Below, one piece after another: positions 1-7,793 of a DNA stretch of 64,000 nt (its first letter is position 1; every line of letters starts with the position of its first letter). Below the pieces are notes generated by a model. The model saw nothing but the letters and a program-made list of their open reading frames with translations. It was not told the origin of the DNA and made no database searches. This stretch comes from CAXXXW01 sp963665555 (GTDB taxonomy: Bacteria > Pseudomonadota > Alphaproteobacteria > Thalassobaculales > Thalassobaculaceae). Location of the stretch: assembly GCA_963665555.2 (NCBI GenBank), contig OY762308.1, positions 2,108,001 to 2,172,000 on the forward strand, read 5' to 3'. Both the position numbers and the translations under genes were made by a program.

Positions 1-8
1 CCGGTTCC

Positions 9-81
9 GGGCGCGCTCCGTCCACAAGAAGTTTATCCCGGTTTATCGAGTTTCGATAAACCGGGATAAGATCGCCATAAG
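9..81 (+). repeat. hairpin repeat unit 1 upstream of ATPase
   Basis: First of three related units. It matches the unit at 107-179 at a constant offset of 98 bases. Its core is a 17-bp perfect inverted repeat (33-49 with 53-69) closed by a 3-base loop, followed by GATCGCCATAAG. The AT-rich stem stands out in this GC-rich DNA. It could be an operator, an iteron or an RNA hairpin. No T-run follows, so it is not an ordinary terminator. Confidence 0.8.
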
Positions 82-106
82 GCGCCGGTCCGGGGTGGCC
101 GGCCCC

Positions 107-179
107 GGGCGCGCTCTGTCCATAGGAAGTTTACCCTAGTTTATGGTGTTTCGATAAACTAGGGTAAGATCGCTATAAG
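107..179 (+). repeat. hairpin repeat unit 2 upstream of ATPase
   Basis: Second unit, aligned without gaps to unit 1. The stem (131-144 with 154-167) is a perfect 14-bp inverted repeat. The central bases differ from unit 1 (CCCGG in one, CCCTAG in the other) but change in both arms, so pairing is kept. The unit ends GATCGCTATAAG, which resembles a -10 box. Confidence 0.8.
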
Positions 180-202
180 CGGGTTGAGGGCGCGGCGCGC
201 CG

Positions 203-248
203 GCGGTAAGTTATCGGAAACGGATAAACCCGGATAAAGTCGCTATAA
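203..248 (+). repeat. degenerate hairpin repeat unit 3, abutting ATPase start
   Basis: Partial third copy. It keeps the right arm (GATAAACCCGGATAA) and the tail GTCGCTATAAA. The tail runs straight into the ATG of the following ATPase, at the position where units 1 and 2 have CATAAGG or TATAAGC. Most of the left arm is missing, leaving only a short TTATC/GATAA pairing. There is no Shine-Dalgarno sequence between this unit and the start codon. Confidence 0.6.
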
Positions 249-1445
249 ATGGACCGGATACGGAATCCCTACGCGCCCGGCGCCGGCAGTCCGCCGCCCG
301 AACTGGCCGGTCGAGACGGCGTTCTCGAAGACACGGGGATCGTTCTCGACCGGATTCGGGCCGGCCGCCACGCGAGAGACGTCCTTCTGGTCGGGCTGCG
401 CGGCGTCGGCAAGACCGTGCTCCTCAACCGCGTCGCCGATCGCGCCGAGGCGCGGGGCATGATCTGTTCGCGGATCGAAGCGCAAGAGCGGCGGTCCCTG
501 CCGGCACTCCTGACGCCGGCGCTTCGGCTGGCGCTGGTCGAACTCGACCGGATCGAGGCCGCCCGGGAATACCTGGGCCGCGCATGGCGCGTTCTGGCGG
601 GTTTCGTCCGCGCGGCGAAACTGAAATACGGCGATCTCGAACTCAACATCGACGCGGCCCCGGAGCCCGGCCTTGCCGACACGGGCGAACTCGAAACCGA
701 CCTGCAAGGCCTGTTTCGCGCGGTCGGCGAGGCGGCGCGGGAGCGGAACACCGCGGTGGCGCTGTTCGTCGACGAACTCCAGTATGTCGACGAGCCGGAA
801 CTCGCGGCGCTGATCGTCGCGCTCCATGTCTGCCGGCAGCGCGAACTGCCGGTCGCGCTGGTCGGGGCGGGTCTGCCGCAGCTGGTCGGCAAGACCGGCA
901 AGGCCAAGTCCTACGCGGAGCGCCTGTTCGACTTCCCGGAAATCGGCAGGCTGGACCGGCACGCCGCGTCGCGCGCGATCGGCGCGCCGGCGGCGCGCGA
1001 GGGGGTTCGTTTCGACGCCGCCGCGCTCGAACTGATCCTCGACCGCACCGAGGGCTACCCCTATTTCCTTCAGGAATGGGGACAGCACACATGGCGCGTG
1101 GCGAAGGAGTCGCCCATCGGCGTCGCGGATGTCGAACGGGCGACCGAGTTCGCGCTCGTGAGGCTGGACGAAGGGTTTTTCCGGGTCCGCTACGACCGCT
1201 GCACGCCGTCGGAGCGGGACTACCTGCGGGCGATGGCGCGGCTCGGCCGGGGGCCGCACCGTTCGGGCGACATCGCGAGGGAAATGGGCCGCGAGGTGAC
1301 GTCGGTCGCCCCGATCCGCAACAACCTCATCGTCAAGGGCATGGTCTACAGCCCCGCGCATGGCGACACCGCCTTTACCGTGCCGATGTTCGACGGGTTC
1401 ATGAACCGGGCCGCGGGCGGGCGCGCCGGGACTGGCGGACCCTAG
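249..1445 (+). CDS. AAA-family ATPase with C-terminal winged helix
   Basis: A 398-residue P-loop ATPase of the AAA_16/Orc1-like type. Walker A (GLRGVGKT) is at about residues 49-56 and Walker B (ALFVDELQ) at about 171-178. The last ~90 residues look like a winged-helix DNA-binding domain (SGDIAREMG...). No signal peptide or membrane segment is seen. Its job is not known; such proteins are usually DNA- or partner-bound switches. The ATG lies directly on the third hairpin repeat and lacks a Shine-Dalgarno site, so the upstream array may control it or be its binding site. It stops 4 bases before pdeM, so the two are probably cotranscribed. In other genomes a DEXH helicase often occupies this position beside pdeM. 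Confidence 0.85.
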   Translation: MDRIRNPYAPGAGSPPPELAGRDGVLEDTGIVLDRIRAGRHARDVLLVGLRGVGKTVLLNRVADRAEARGMICSRIEAQERRSLPALLTPALRLALVELDRIEAAREYLGRAWRVLAGFVRAAKLKYGDLELNIDAAPEPGLADTGELETDLQGLFRAVGEAARERNTAVALFVDELQYVDEPELAALIVALHVCRQRELPVALVGAGLPQLVGKTGKAKSYAERLFDFPEIGRLDRHAASRAIGAPAAREGVRFDAAALELILDRTEGYPYFLQEWGQHTWRVAKESPIGVADVERATEFALVRLDEGFFRVRYDRCTPSERDYLRAMARLGRGPHRSGDIAREMGREVTSVAPIRNNLIVKGMVYSPAHGDTAFTVPMFDGFMNRAAGGRAGTGGP

Positions 1446-1449
1446 GCGC

Positions 1450-2136
1450 GTGGCGGCCTTCCGCCTCAACGGGGCGGCGCTGGTCGCCGATCCTTCGGGC
1501 GCGCTGTTCTGGCCGGAGCGGGGCCTCCTCGCCGTCGCCGACCTGCACCTGGAGAAGGGGTCGGCCTACGCCGCGCGCGGCGCGCCGCTCCCGCCCTACG
1601 ACACCGCCGCCACGCTCGACCGGCTGGAGGCGGCGCTGGCGCGCTGGCGGCCGGGGACGGTGGTCTGCCTCGGCGACAGTTTCCACGACCCGGACGCGCC
1701 CGCGCGCATGGCGCCGGGGGCGGCGGCCCGCCTGCGCGAACTGGCGGCGGGGCGGGAGTGGGTCTGGATCGCCGGCAACCACGACCCCGATCCGGAGGCG
1801 CCGGCCGGCGGCCGCGCCCGGGCGGAGTGGAGGCTCGGCCCGCTCGCGTTCCGCCACGAGGCGCGGCCGGACGCCGGGCCGGGCGAGGTGAGCGGCCACT
1901 ACCACCCGAAGGCGCGGGTGCGCCTGCGCGGGCGCGCGGCTTCGGGGCGGTGTTTCGCGACGGACGGCGCGCGCCTGATCCTGCCGGCCTTCGGCGCCTA
2001 CGCCGGCGGGCTGGACGTCACCGAGCCGGCCATCCGCCGGCTGCTGCGCCGGCGCCACGAGGTGCTGTTCCTCGGGCCGACGCGCGTCCACCGTTTCCCG
2101 CGCCGCGCCCTGGTCCCGGCCCCGCCGCGCCGTTAG
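1450..2136 (+). CDS. pdeM: ligase-associated DNA damage response phosphoesterase PdeM
   Basis: A 228-residue calcineurin-type metallophosphoesterase. The metal ligands are in order: ADLHLEK near 30-36, GDSFHD near 74-79, GNHD near 108-111 and GHYHPK near 148-153. The family is named for its gene association with an ATP-dependent ligase, an MBL exonuclease and a DEXH helicase in a bacterial DNA-damage module. Here it starts with GTG four bases after the ATPase, while the ligase and exonuclease lie 47 kb away and no helicase is present in the window. A GC-rich inverted repeat spans its stop codon in the short gap before ilvC on the other strand. Confidence 0.88.
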   Translation: MAAFRLNGAALVADPSGALFWPERGLLAVADLHLEKGSAYAARGAPLPPYDTAATLDRLEAALARWRPGTVVCLGDSFHDPDAPARMAPGAAARLRELAAGREWVWIAGNHDPDPEAPAGGRARAEWRLGPLAFRHEARPDAGPGEVSGHYHPKARVRLRGRAASGRCFATDGARLILPAFGAYAGGLDVTEPAIRRLLRRRHEVLFLGPTRVHRFPRRALVPAPPRR

Positions 2137-2146
2137 CGGCGCGCCG

Positions 2147-3640
2147 CTATCCCCGGCGCGTCGGCACGACCGAGATGTCGACGGAGGGGCGCAGCCCGGC
2201 GCAGACCTTCAGCACCTGGTGTATGTCGTTGTTCACGAAGGCGTCGAACAGGCTCTCGTCCACCTCCTCGCCGTCGTCGAGCCGGGCGAAGGCCTGCTGC
2301 TTCAGGATGTAGTCGAAGCGCGACGCCCATTTGCGCGCGCCGAGCCGGGCCGTGGTCGAGCAGTTGTCCACCATGTAGGACACGCCCTTGTAGTCCATGT
2401 AGGGGTTGAGCGAGTCCACCGCCTCGATGATCGATTCGTTGGCGATCTCGGAATAGGGGTGGCCGCGGTCCTTCAGCAGGTCCACCTGGGCCATCATGCA
2501 GGCCATGTACACGCCGGCGGTCTCGGCGTTGATCGGGGCGTAGTTGCGGCCCTCGTCCTCGCGCACCTTCTCGCCGACCCGCCACATGTCGGTGGTGTCG
2601 ATGTTGCCCATCGGGAAGCGGTCGAAGCGGTTGGCGGCCTGGATCACGCTGCGCACCTCGTTGCCCGACGCCACGTCGTCGTAGATCTCCTCGAGGATTT
2701 CGCGGGCCGGGCGGTAGGCGGCGCAGTAGCTCCTGCGGAAGGCCGCCTTCTCGCCCTCGTCCAGCTCGTCGTACACCGCCAGCAGGCCGGAGCGCGAGAT
2801 CGTCTTGCTGATCGGGCCGGTGATCGATTCCGAGGTGTTGATATAGGCCTCGTCCCTGGCCATGCCCTGGCCGGTGAAACGGGCGTAGAGGCTTTCGGCG
2901 ATGCCGTGCACGGCGCCGAGCAGGATGCCGCGCTCGCCGAAAATGTCGGAGCGGTATTCGGACTCCAGCGTCGTCTGGAAGGTGTAGGGCGAGCCGAGGC
3001 CGACGGACCAGGCCAGCGCGTAGTCGGTCGCCCGGCCGTCGATGTCGCGGTGGACGGCGAAGGAGCTGTTGATGCCGGCGCCGTTGACCTCGCGCCCCTG
3101 CTCGTAGAGCCGGCGCACCGACGGCCCCATCCCCTTGGGGCACACGGCGATGACGTTCATGTCCCCGGGGAAGTCCGCGCCGATGCTGCGCAGGTGCGAG
3201 AGCAGGAAGCCGTGCGACAGGCCGATGGTCGAACCCGGCTTCATGGCGGCGAAAATCCGCTCGTAGTTCTGCGCCAGCGCGGCGTCGGAGATCAGCAGCA
3301 GCACCAGCTGGCTCTCGGCGCAGACCTTGTACATTTCGCCGAGCGTGCCGTCCTCGCGGGTGAAACCGGCCGCCTCCGCCTCGGCCATCGAGGCGGACCC
3401 CTCGCGCAGGCCGACCGTCACGCGGATGTCCGAACCCTCCAGCGACTCGCGCAGGTTCTGGGCCTGGGCCGGCCCCTGGGAGGACCAGCCGATGACGCCG
3501 ATCTGGCGCACGCCCTCGAACGCCCTGGGCAGCAGCGGGAACAGGTGGCGCCCGCCGGCGACGATCCGCTCGGTCGTGTCGCCCATGGAAACGATCCGGG
3601 TCTCGAACACCCTGGATTCGAAATCGAGTTGCATCGCCAT
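2147..3640 (-). CDS. ilvC: ketol-acid reductoisomerase, class II
   Basis: A 497-residue NADPH-dependent enzyme that converts acetolactate or acetohydroxybutyrate to the dihydroxy acid in isoleucine/valine synthesis. The length and duplicated knotted C-terminal domain mark the long, plant-type class II, not the ~330-residue class I. The nucleotide-binding loop (GVIGWSSQGPAQA) is at about 48-60, and the KGMGP and ESITGPISK segments carry acidic and substrate-site residues. Two in-frame ATGs (3640, 3634) both fit; I use 3640, preceded by an AAAGGGCGG stretch. It stands alone on this strand with a good sigma-70-type promoter upstream. No other ilv gene is near. Confidence 0.95.
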   Translation of the reverse strand: MAMQLDFESRVFETRIVSMGDTTERIVAGGRHLFPLLPRAFEGVRQIGVIGWSSQGPAQAQNLRESLEGSDIRVTVGLREGSASMAEAEAAGFTREDGTLGEMYKVCAESQLVLLLISDAALAQNYERIFAAMKPGSTIGLSHGFLLSHLRSIGADFPGDMNVIAVCPKGMGPSVRRLYEQGREVNGAGINSSFAVHRDIDGRATDYALAWSVGLGSPYTFQTTLESEYRSDIFGERGILLGAVHGIAESLYARFTGQGMARDEAYINTSESITGPISKTISRSGLLAVYDELDEGEKAAFRRSYCAAYRPAREILEEIYDDVASGNEVRSVIQAANRFDRFPMGNIDTTDMWRVGEKVREDEGRNYAPINAETAGVYMACMMAQVDLLKDRGHPYSEIANESIIEAVDSLNPYMDYKGVSYMVDNCSTTARLGARKWASRFDYILKQQAFARLDDGEEVDESLFDAFVNNDIHQVLKVCAGLRPSVDISVVPTRRG

Positions 3641-3678
3641 CGCCGCCGCCCTTTCCCGCGTGTCCCGAAGCCGCGCGA

Positions 3679-3707
3679 GGTCTAGGGCCGGCGCGCCGCG
3701 ATGTCAA
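3679..3707 (-). promoter_or_regulatory. predicted sigma-70 promoter of ilvC
   Basis: On the minus strand a consensus TTGACA (3702-3707) is followed after 17 bases by TAGACC (3679-3684). This puts the transcript start near 3672, about 32 bases before the ilvC start. Confidence 0.65.
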
Positions 3708-3755
3708 GGAAACCGACGGCGGCGGGGCGTGGATGCGCCGAGCCGTCGAGGGGTT

Positions 3756-4202
3756 TCAGAACGCGAAGGAGAAATGTCCATCGAACGACAGGTTCAACAC
3801 GCCCCGCTGCAGGATGTCGCGGCCGATCAGGGCTTGGAAGGAACTGTCTCCGGCCTCGAACTCCAAGGCCCGGATATTGGGAATGACCTCAAGTTGCCCG
3901 GTAACGGTGCCGTCCGGATTCCGCTTCTCGCCGGACGATATCCCGACATGAACATCGTAAATGTTGGCCGACATTGGCCCTCCGGCGGTTTGCATAGACG
4001 CTTTTCCGATAGGACGAAGTCCAAGGGCTTCCGCCACGGATTTGGAAATGCACGTGGCGCTGGCACCGGTATCGACAAGCGCTTGGCAAATATGAAGATT
4101 TCCGTTCGCGTCCACCGCAACCAGTTGTTCTTTGCCGTCGATGAACCCCACCTGCCAAATCAGGCCGGGATTCCAGTCAAACTCGCCCGACAAGACCGGC
4201 AT
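3756..4202 (-). CDS. retropepsin-like (clan AA) aspartic protease
   Basis: A 148-residue protein with the catalytic DTGA motif at residues 44-47 (ALVDTGAS) and a later LIGRDIL segment typical of single-domain retropepsin-like proteases, which work as dimers. I start it at the ATG at 4202; an upstream in-frame extension is possible but unlikely. It overlaps the small upstream gene by 26 bases, so the two are probably translationally coupled. No signal peptide or transmembrane segment is visible, suggesting a cytosolic enzyme. The substrate is unknown. Base composition here is noticeably less GC-rich than in ilvC, in line with an accessory patch. Confidence 0.8.
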   Translation of the reverse strand: MPVLSGEFDWNPGLIWQVGFIDGKEQLVAVDANGNLHICQALVDTGASATCISKSVAEALGLRPIGKASMQTAGGPMSANIYDVHVGISSGEKRNPDGTVTGQLEVIPNIRALEFEAGDSSFQALIGRDILQRGVLNLSFDGHFSFAF

Positions 4203-4458
4203 GAGAAAAGTACCCCAGATTGATGGAACGCTTCGTGACCTCTTGGATCGAGAAAACGCCATCCTCGAACATGGCGCGCCCGGCCCGGATCGCATCCTGG
4301 CTCGTGTCGAAGCAGGCGATAACCTTGCGACCGCGCATCAGAGCGGTTCGGTTAGCGTCGGTCTTGATAAGCTCGGGCAGCATAGCCTGGAAGGCTTCGT
4401 AGTTCCGATCGACTTCCTCCTGCTGGCTGTCAGCCGCTTTGCGCGGATCCTGTGCCAT
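4177..4458 (-). CDS. small protein, DUF5678-like, partner of aspartic protease
   Basis: A 93-residue acidic protein with the pattern of DUF5678-type proteins: a YEAFQAMLPEL helix, a basic GRKVIACFDT strand, an EAxxAG-like helix (DAIRAGRAMFEDG) and a terminal SIQEV strand. Such genes often precede clan AA aspartic protease genes. The start at 4458 is chosen because GGAGGGAGG lies at the right spacing; an ATG two codons upstream sits too close to it. Function is unknown. It could present a substrate to the protease or restrain it. Confidence 0.7.
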   Translation of the reverse strand: MAQDPRKAADSQQEEVDRNYEAFQAMLPELIKTDANRTALMRGRKVIACFDTSQDAIRAGRAMFEDGVFSIQEVTKRSINLGYFSHAGLVGRV

Positions 4459-4910
4459 CGTCATCCTCCCTCCTGCTCTTGCGTTTTCCGCCCCGGCAGC
4501 GCTTTTTCGTCCGGTTAGCCGTTCGGCGCAATCGATCATATCGACAGCCCACCTCCTTTGCCATGAGACACGCGTGAGCCGGAGAACGCCTGCTGCATTT
4601 TCGGCAATATGGCGTCGGACGACCCAATGGTCAATGTGGCGTTTTTGCCATCCTTCTCATCCGTATCGGTGCGGCGCGTTCCCGCGGCGGCGGAGCCGGC
4701 GGCGCGGCGTTTCCCGGCCGCCGGCCGGGCCGGACGCCAGGCGCCGGAAGGCGGGGGAGCGGTTCGTCTCCGCCGGACGCGCCGCCTCGCGCGCGCATGG
4801 TCGAGCACGGATTCCAGCGCGAGGACCGGCCGCCAGGAGAACGACAGCGCGCCGCGCGAGGCTGGAAATACGAACCGGGTTCGTTTTTCAGGGGAAGTCC
4901 ACTTCCGGCG
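4459..4910. other. intergenic stretch with no supported gene
   Basis: About 450 bases between the DUF5678-like gene and the left 130-bp repeat. Short open frames occur on both strands, but they are arginine- and proline-rich, resemble no family I know, and lack good ribosome sites. Apart from the probable ribosome site of the preceding gene at 4465-4473, I see nothing definite. Confidence 0.5.
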
Positions 4911-5042
4911 CTCGCGCAAGAACGGGTTCGATCAAACAACCGTCAAATAAACTTCGACCCAAAATTTCATCATAAATCAATAGCTTGACCGAAAGTCACA
5001 GCGCCGGGAGACCCCCGGGGCGGTTTCCCATCAAATAAACTC
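4911..5042. repeat. left copy of 132-bp direct repeat
   Basis: Aligns without gaps to 6603-6734 at a constant offset of 1692. The two ends are nearly identical (CGCGCAAGAACGGGTTCGAT and the following ~25 bases at one end; CCGGGAG...TTTCC CATCAAATAA at the other) while the middle has drifted. Each copy starts and ends with a TCAAATAAact motif. The distal end of this copy contains the stop codon of the AlbA-type gene. Confidence 0.85.
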
Positions 5043-6530
5043 CGCGACCGGGGAAGCGTCGGGAGCGGCCCAGAACGGCAAGTAGGCCCGGCTTCGGTAG
5101 CCCGCCGTCGGGTCCTCGACGACGATCCTTCCGGCGGCCAACGCCTGGTTCAGCAGGTTGGAAGCGATGGCCGCGTTTCCGCCGGGGATACCGAACCGCC
5201 TGCGCAAGGTCGCGTTGGTCATCTTTTTGCCGGTGACATGCTGGAGGCAGGCGTGGAGGTAGACCGCCCGGATGCGTTCCCTCCTGTTCATGTTCCTGAA
5301 GCCCTTGCGCGCAAACAATACGGAGCGCGTGGATCCCGAGGTCGTCTCGAACAGCGGCGCGGGCAGCTGCGCCAGTTCGACTTCGAAAATCACCTTGTCG
5401 ATCCCGCTGCCGCGCTCCTCGCAAATGCCGAAACGGCGCATGAGGGACGCCATCGCCTCGTTGCGCGATCGCGGCGGCGCGTCGACGAAGCGGTCGGTCT
5501 CGATCAGCGATTTGCCCGGATTCGAGATTTCGACGCGATCGGCGAAAATCTCCACCATCGGCCCCGCCCCGGAGATCGAGAAATCCCGATGGACCAGCAT
5601 ATTCGCGACAAGCTCACGCACGGCAAGCGGTGGATACGCGGAAACGGTTCGGCGCAGCGCGGGTCCGATCTCTTCCCTTCCCGGGAGCAAGGCGTCGATG
5701 TACCCGATCGCTTCCTCGAATCCCGCCGCGTACCCCTTTTCGACGGTTCGCTCCCGGAGCGTTTCGATGCGGCCCGAACCGGAATACCGAACGATCCGGA
5801 CGGCTTTCCGTTTCAGGGCCGGGAAGCTGTCGAGGTTTCTGGCGAGAAGGAGGGCGCCGAGATTGAGGATGTCCCAGTCGCCCGCGTCGTCCTCGCGGAT
5901 CAAGCCGTCCCGAGCCAGGGTTTCGAGAATCCCGTCCCGATTCGCCGGCGGCGGGATTTCAAGCAGATCGAAATAGACGGGATGGTCGAGCAGCCGCAGC
6001 ACCGTCTCGGCCGTCGCGCCGGGAAGCGCGACCTTGCTTTCGAATGCCGTCCGGTCGAAGGCGCGCCAGAGCGCCCGTTCCAGCTCCGGCGCGTCCTTGA
6101 GGCGCTTCTTGACTTGGCCCACGCGCACATAGGCCTCGCCCCTGAACTGGACCGGCCGGGAGGCCGCCGCGTCGATCCTGGCGAACACGATCCGCTTGCC
6201 CTCCGCTTCGACGGCATGGAAGGCGAAATGGACATGTGGATCGAGCAAACGGTGCAGCCAGTTCTCCAGGGGTTCGTTTCCCTTCTTGGCTGTCCCGGGA
6301 TCGAACGCCGTGCCGACGAGTTCGCCCGCGCCATCCTCCACGCCCCAGAACAGATAGGCGTGGGGCCGCCCGTTCAGCGCGGCCCCGTTGGCAAGCGCGG
6401 AGATGTACTCGCCGATCTCCTCCGGATTGCCGTTGTTGCGCTTGTACTCCACCCATTCCCACTCGCCGTCGGTACGGCAGAGGCTTTTCACCAGACCGGC
6501 AAGATGTTCCGGGGAAGGGTTCGCGCCCAT
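5031..6530 (-). CDS. Schlafen/AlbA-domain ATP-binding protein with winged helix
   Basis: A 499-residue protein with three regions: an AlbA_2 (Schlafen-like) domain at about 10-130 (VEYKRNN, NGAAL, YLFWGVEDG), a GHKL-type ATPase fold at about 290-410 (VRELVANMLVHRDFS, VEIFADRVEISNPG), and a C-terminal helix-turn-helix. Family members are mostly annotated as transcriptional regulators, and several are linked to defence or stress; its role here is unknown. The start at 6530 follows a GGAG site; an upstream extension would run into the right repeat. The stop codon lies inside the left 130-bp repeat. The flanking repeats and AT-richer composition suggest the gene arrived or was rearranged as a unit. 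Confidence 0.85.
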   Translation of the reverse strand: MGANPSPEHLAGLVKSLCRTDGEWEWVEYKRNNGNPEEIGEYISALANGAALNGRPHAYLFWGVEDGAGELVGTAFDPGTAKKGNEPLENWLHRLLDPHVHFAFHAVEAEGKRIVFARIDAAASRPVQFRGEAYVRVGQVKKRLKDAPELERALWRAFDRTAFESKVALPGATAETVLRLLDHPVYFDLLEIPPPANRDGILETLARDGLIREDDAGDWDILNLGALLLARNLDSFPALKRKAVRIVRYSGSGRIETLRERTVEKGYAAGFEEAIGYIDALLPGREEIGPALRRTVSAYPPLAVRELVANMLVHRDFSISGAGPMVEIFADRVEISNPGKSLIETDRFVDAPPRSRNEAMASLMRRFGICEERGSGIDKVIFEVELAQLPAPLFETTSGSTRSVLFARKGFRNMNRRERIRAVYLHACLQHVTGKKMTNATLRRRFGIPGGNAAIASNLLNQALAAGRIVVEDPTAGYRSRAYLPFWAAPDASPVAEFI

Positions 6531-6602
6531 GCCGTCTCCATGTCGCCGCCGCGCCTGCTTCGTCGAGCAACGCGCAAAGGTAGATTTACCAAGACCATGA
6601 CG

Positions 6603-6734
6603 CCCGCGCAAGAACGGGTTCGATCAAACAACCGTCAAATAAACTGCGGTTCAAAAATTCTTTCTAAATCATATAGTTATATGACAACGACGGCACCGGG
6701 AGGCCCTCGGGGCGGGTTTCCATCAAATAACTGC
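6603..6734. repeat. right copy of 132-bp direct repeat
   Basis: Partner of 4911-5042, lying just upstream of the AlbA-type gene and just past the end of the adjacent hydrolase gene. Its diverged middle contains a perfect inverted repeat, TCATATA GT TATATGA (6668-6683), that is absent from the left copy. It probably contributes to the leader or promoter region of the AlbA-type gene. Confidence 0.85.
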
Positions 6735-6772
6735 TTGCCCGGAGGGGCGCCTCGGGGGCGGCCGTTTCCGCC

Positions 6773-7663
6773 CTACGCGCGGGCCGGGAGGTGGGTCGCG
6801 CACCAGGCGACGGTTTCGCGCATCGCCTCGTCGAGGGCCGGGCGGACATAGACCTCGTAATGGCCGTAGCCGGGGAGCACGACCATCTTCTTCGGCTCCC
6901 CCGCCTTCTCGTAGAGCGCGCGGCATTCCTCCGGCGGCACCAGGCGGTCGTCGCCGGCGGCGATCAGCAGCAGCGGCCGCGGCGCGATCCTGTCCACCAG
7001 CCATTCGGGATGGAAGGCCAGCGTCTCGTCGATGTACTCCAGCGGGATTTTCCCGACCGCGGCCGGGTTGCCGGCCCGCGCCGCCGCCGCCAGCTCCGCC
7101 GACTGGCGGTCCGGCAGCAGCACCTCCTCGCGGGCGACGAACTCGGACTCGCCGGTCAGCGCGCGCCGCTCCCGGTCCCGTTCGGAGCGTTCGAGGAGGT
7201 CGAACCACTCGTCCGGCCGGCGCACGGAACGCATCCAGCGGCCCCCGTGCCCCATCCCGACCACGCCGATCGTGCATTTCACCCGCTCGTCGAGCGCCGC
7301 CGCGACCGCGACGGTGGCGCAGCCGTAGCTGGTGCCGTAGATGCCGATGCGGGCCTTGTCCGCCTCCGGCTGGAGGCCGAGGAAGGTGACGGCGGCGTGC
7401 ACATCCGCCACCCGGCTCCACGGCGCGAGGCGGCTCCGCGCGCCCTCGCTCTTGCCCCAGCCCTTGTAGTCGAAGGCGAGCGCGACATAGCCGGCCGCGT
7501 TCAGCGCCGCCGCGATGTCCGGCAGGTAGAGGTCCTTGACGCCGGTGTAGCCGTGGCACAGCACGATCCCGGCCCGCCGCTCGCCGGGCGCGAGGCCGTC
7601 GGGCAGGTAGAGGTCGCCGTCCAGCCTGGCGCCCTCGCTGAAAAACGACACCGGCTTGCGCAT
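6773..7663 (-). CDS. alpha/beta hydrolase, DUF1100/FrsA-like
   Basis: A 296-residue cytosolic alpha/beta hydrolase. The oxyanion segment HGYTG is near residue 38 and the nucleophile elbow GTSYGC near 106-111. An aspartate (GDDRLVPP) and a histidine (GYGHYEVY) complete a likely Ser-Asp-His triad. The start at 7663 has a GGGAG ribosome site; the open frame continues upstream but lacks family similarity. It is divergent from the dehydrogenase gene at 7794. Substrate unknown; an ester or peptide is likely. Confidence 0.85.
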   Translation of the reverse strand: MRKPVSFFSEGARLDGDLYLPDGLAPGERRAGIVLCHGYTGVKDLYLPDIAAALNAAGYVALAFDYKGWGKSEGARSRLAPWSRVADVHAAVTFLGLQPEADKARIGIYGTSYGCATVAVAAALDERVKCTIGVVGMGHGGRWMRSVRRPDEWFDLLERSERDRERRALTGESEFVAREEVLLPDRQSAELAAAARAGNPAAVGKIPLEYIDETLAFHPEWLVDRIAPRPLLLIAAGDDRLVPPEECRALYEKAGEPKKMVVLPGYGHYEVYVRPALDEAMRETVAWCATHLPARA

Positions 7664-7793
7664 GGCTCCCTCCCGGTCCCCGGCCCGCCGCTTATCCGGT
7701 ATACGGTCCCCCGGCGCGGCCCCGCGCGATAGAGTACCGTCGGAGCGCCGCCGGCGTAAGGGGCGCGGCGCGGGGGAGCGGAAAGGCGGGACC

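Noticed and set aside
33..167. Hairpins read as transcription terminators
   Set aside because: No T-run follows either stem, the stems are AT-rich, and they lie directly upstream of a gene in the same orientation.
4536..4950. Possible small genes of 100-127 codons in the gap after the DUF5678-like gene
   Set aside because: Frames on both strands compete, composition is low-complexity, and no family or ribosome site supports one.
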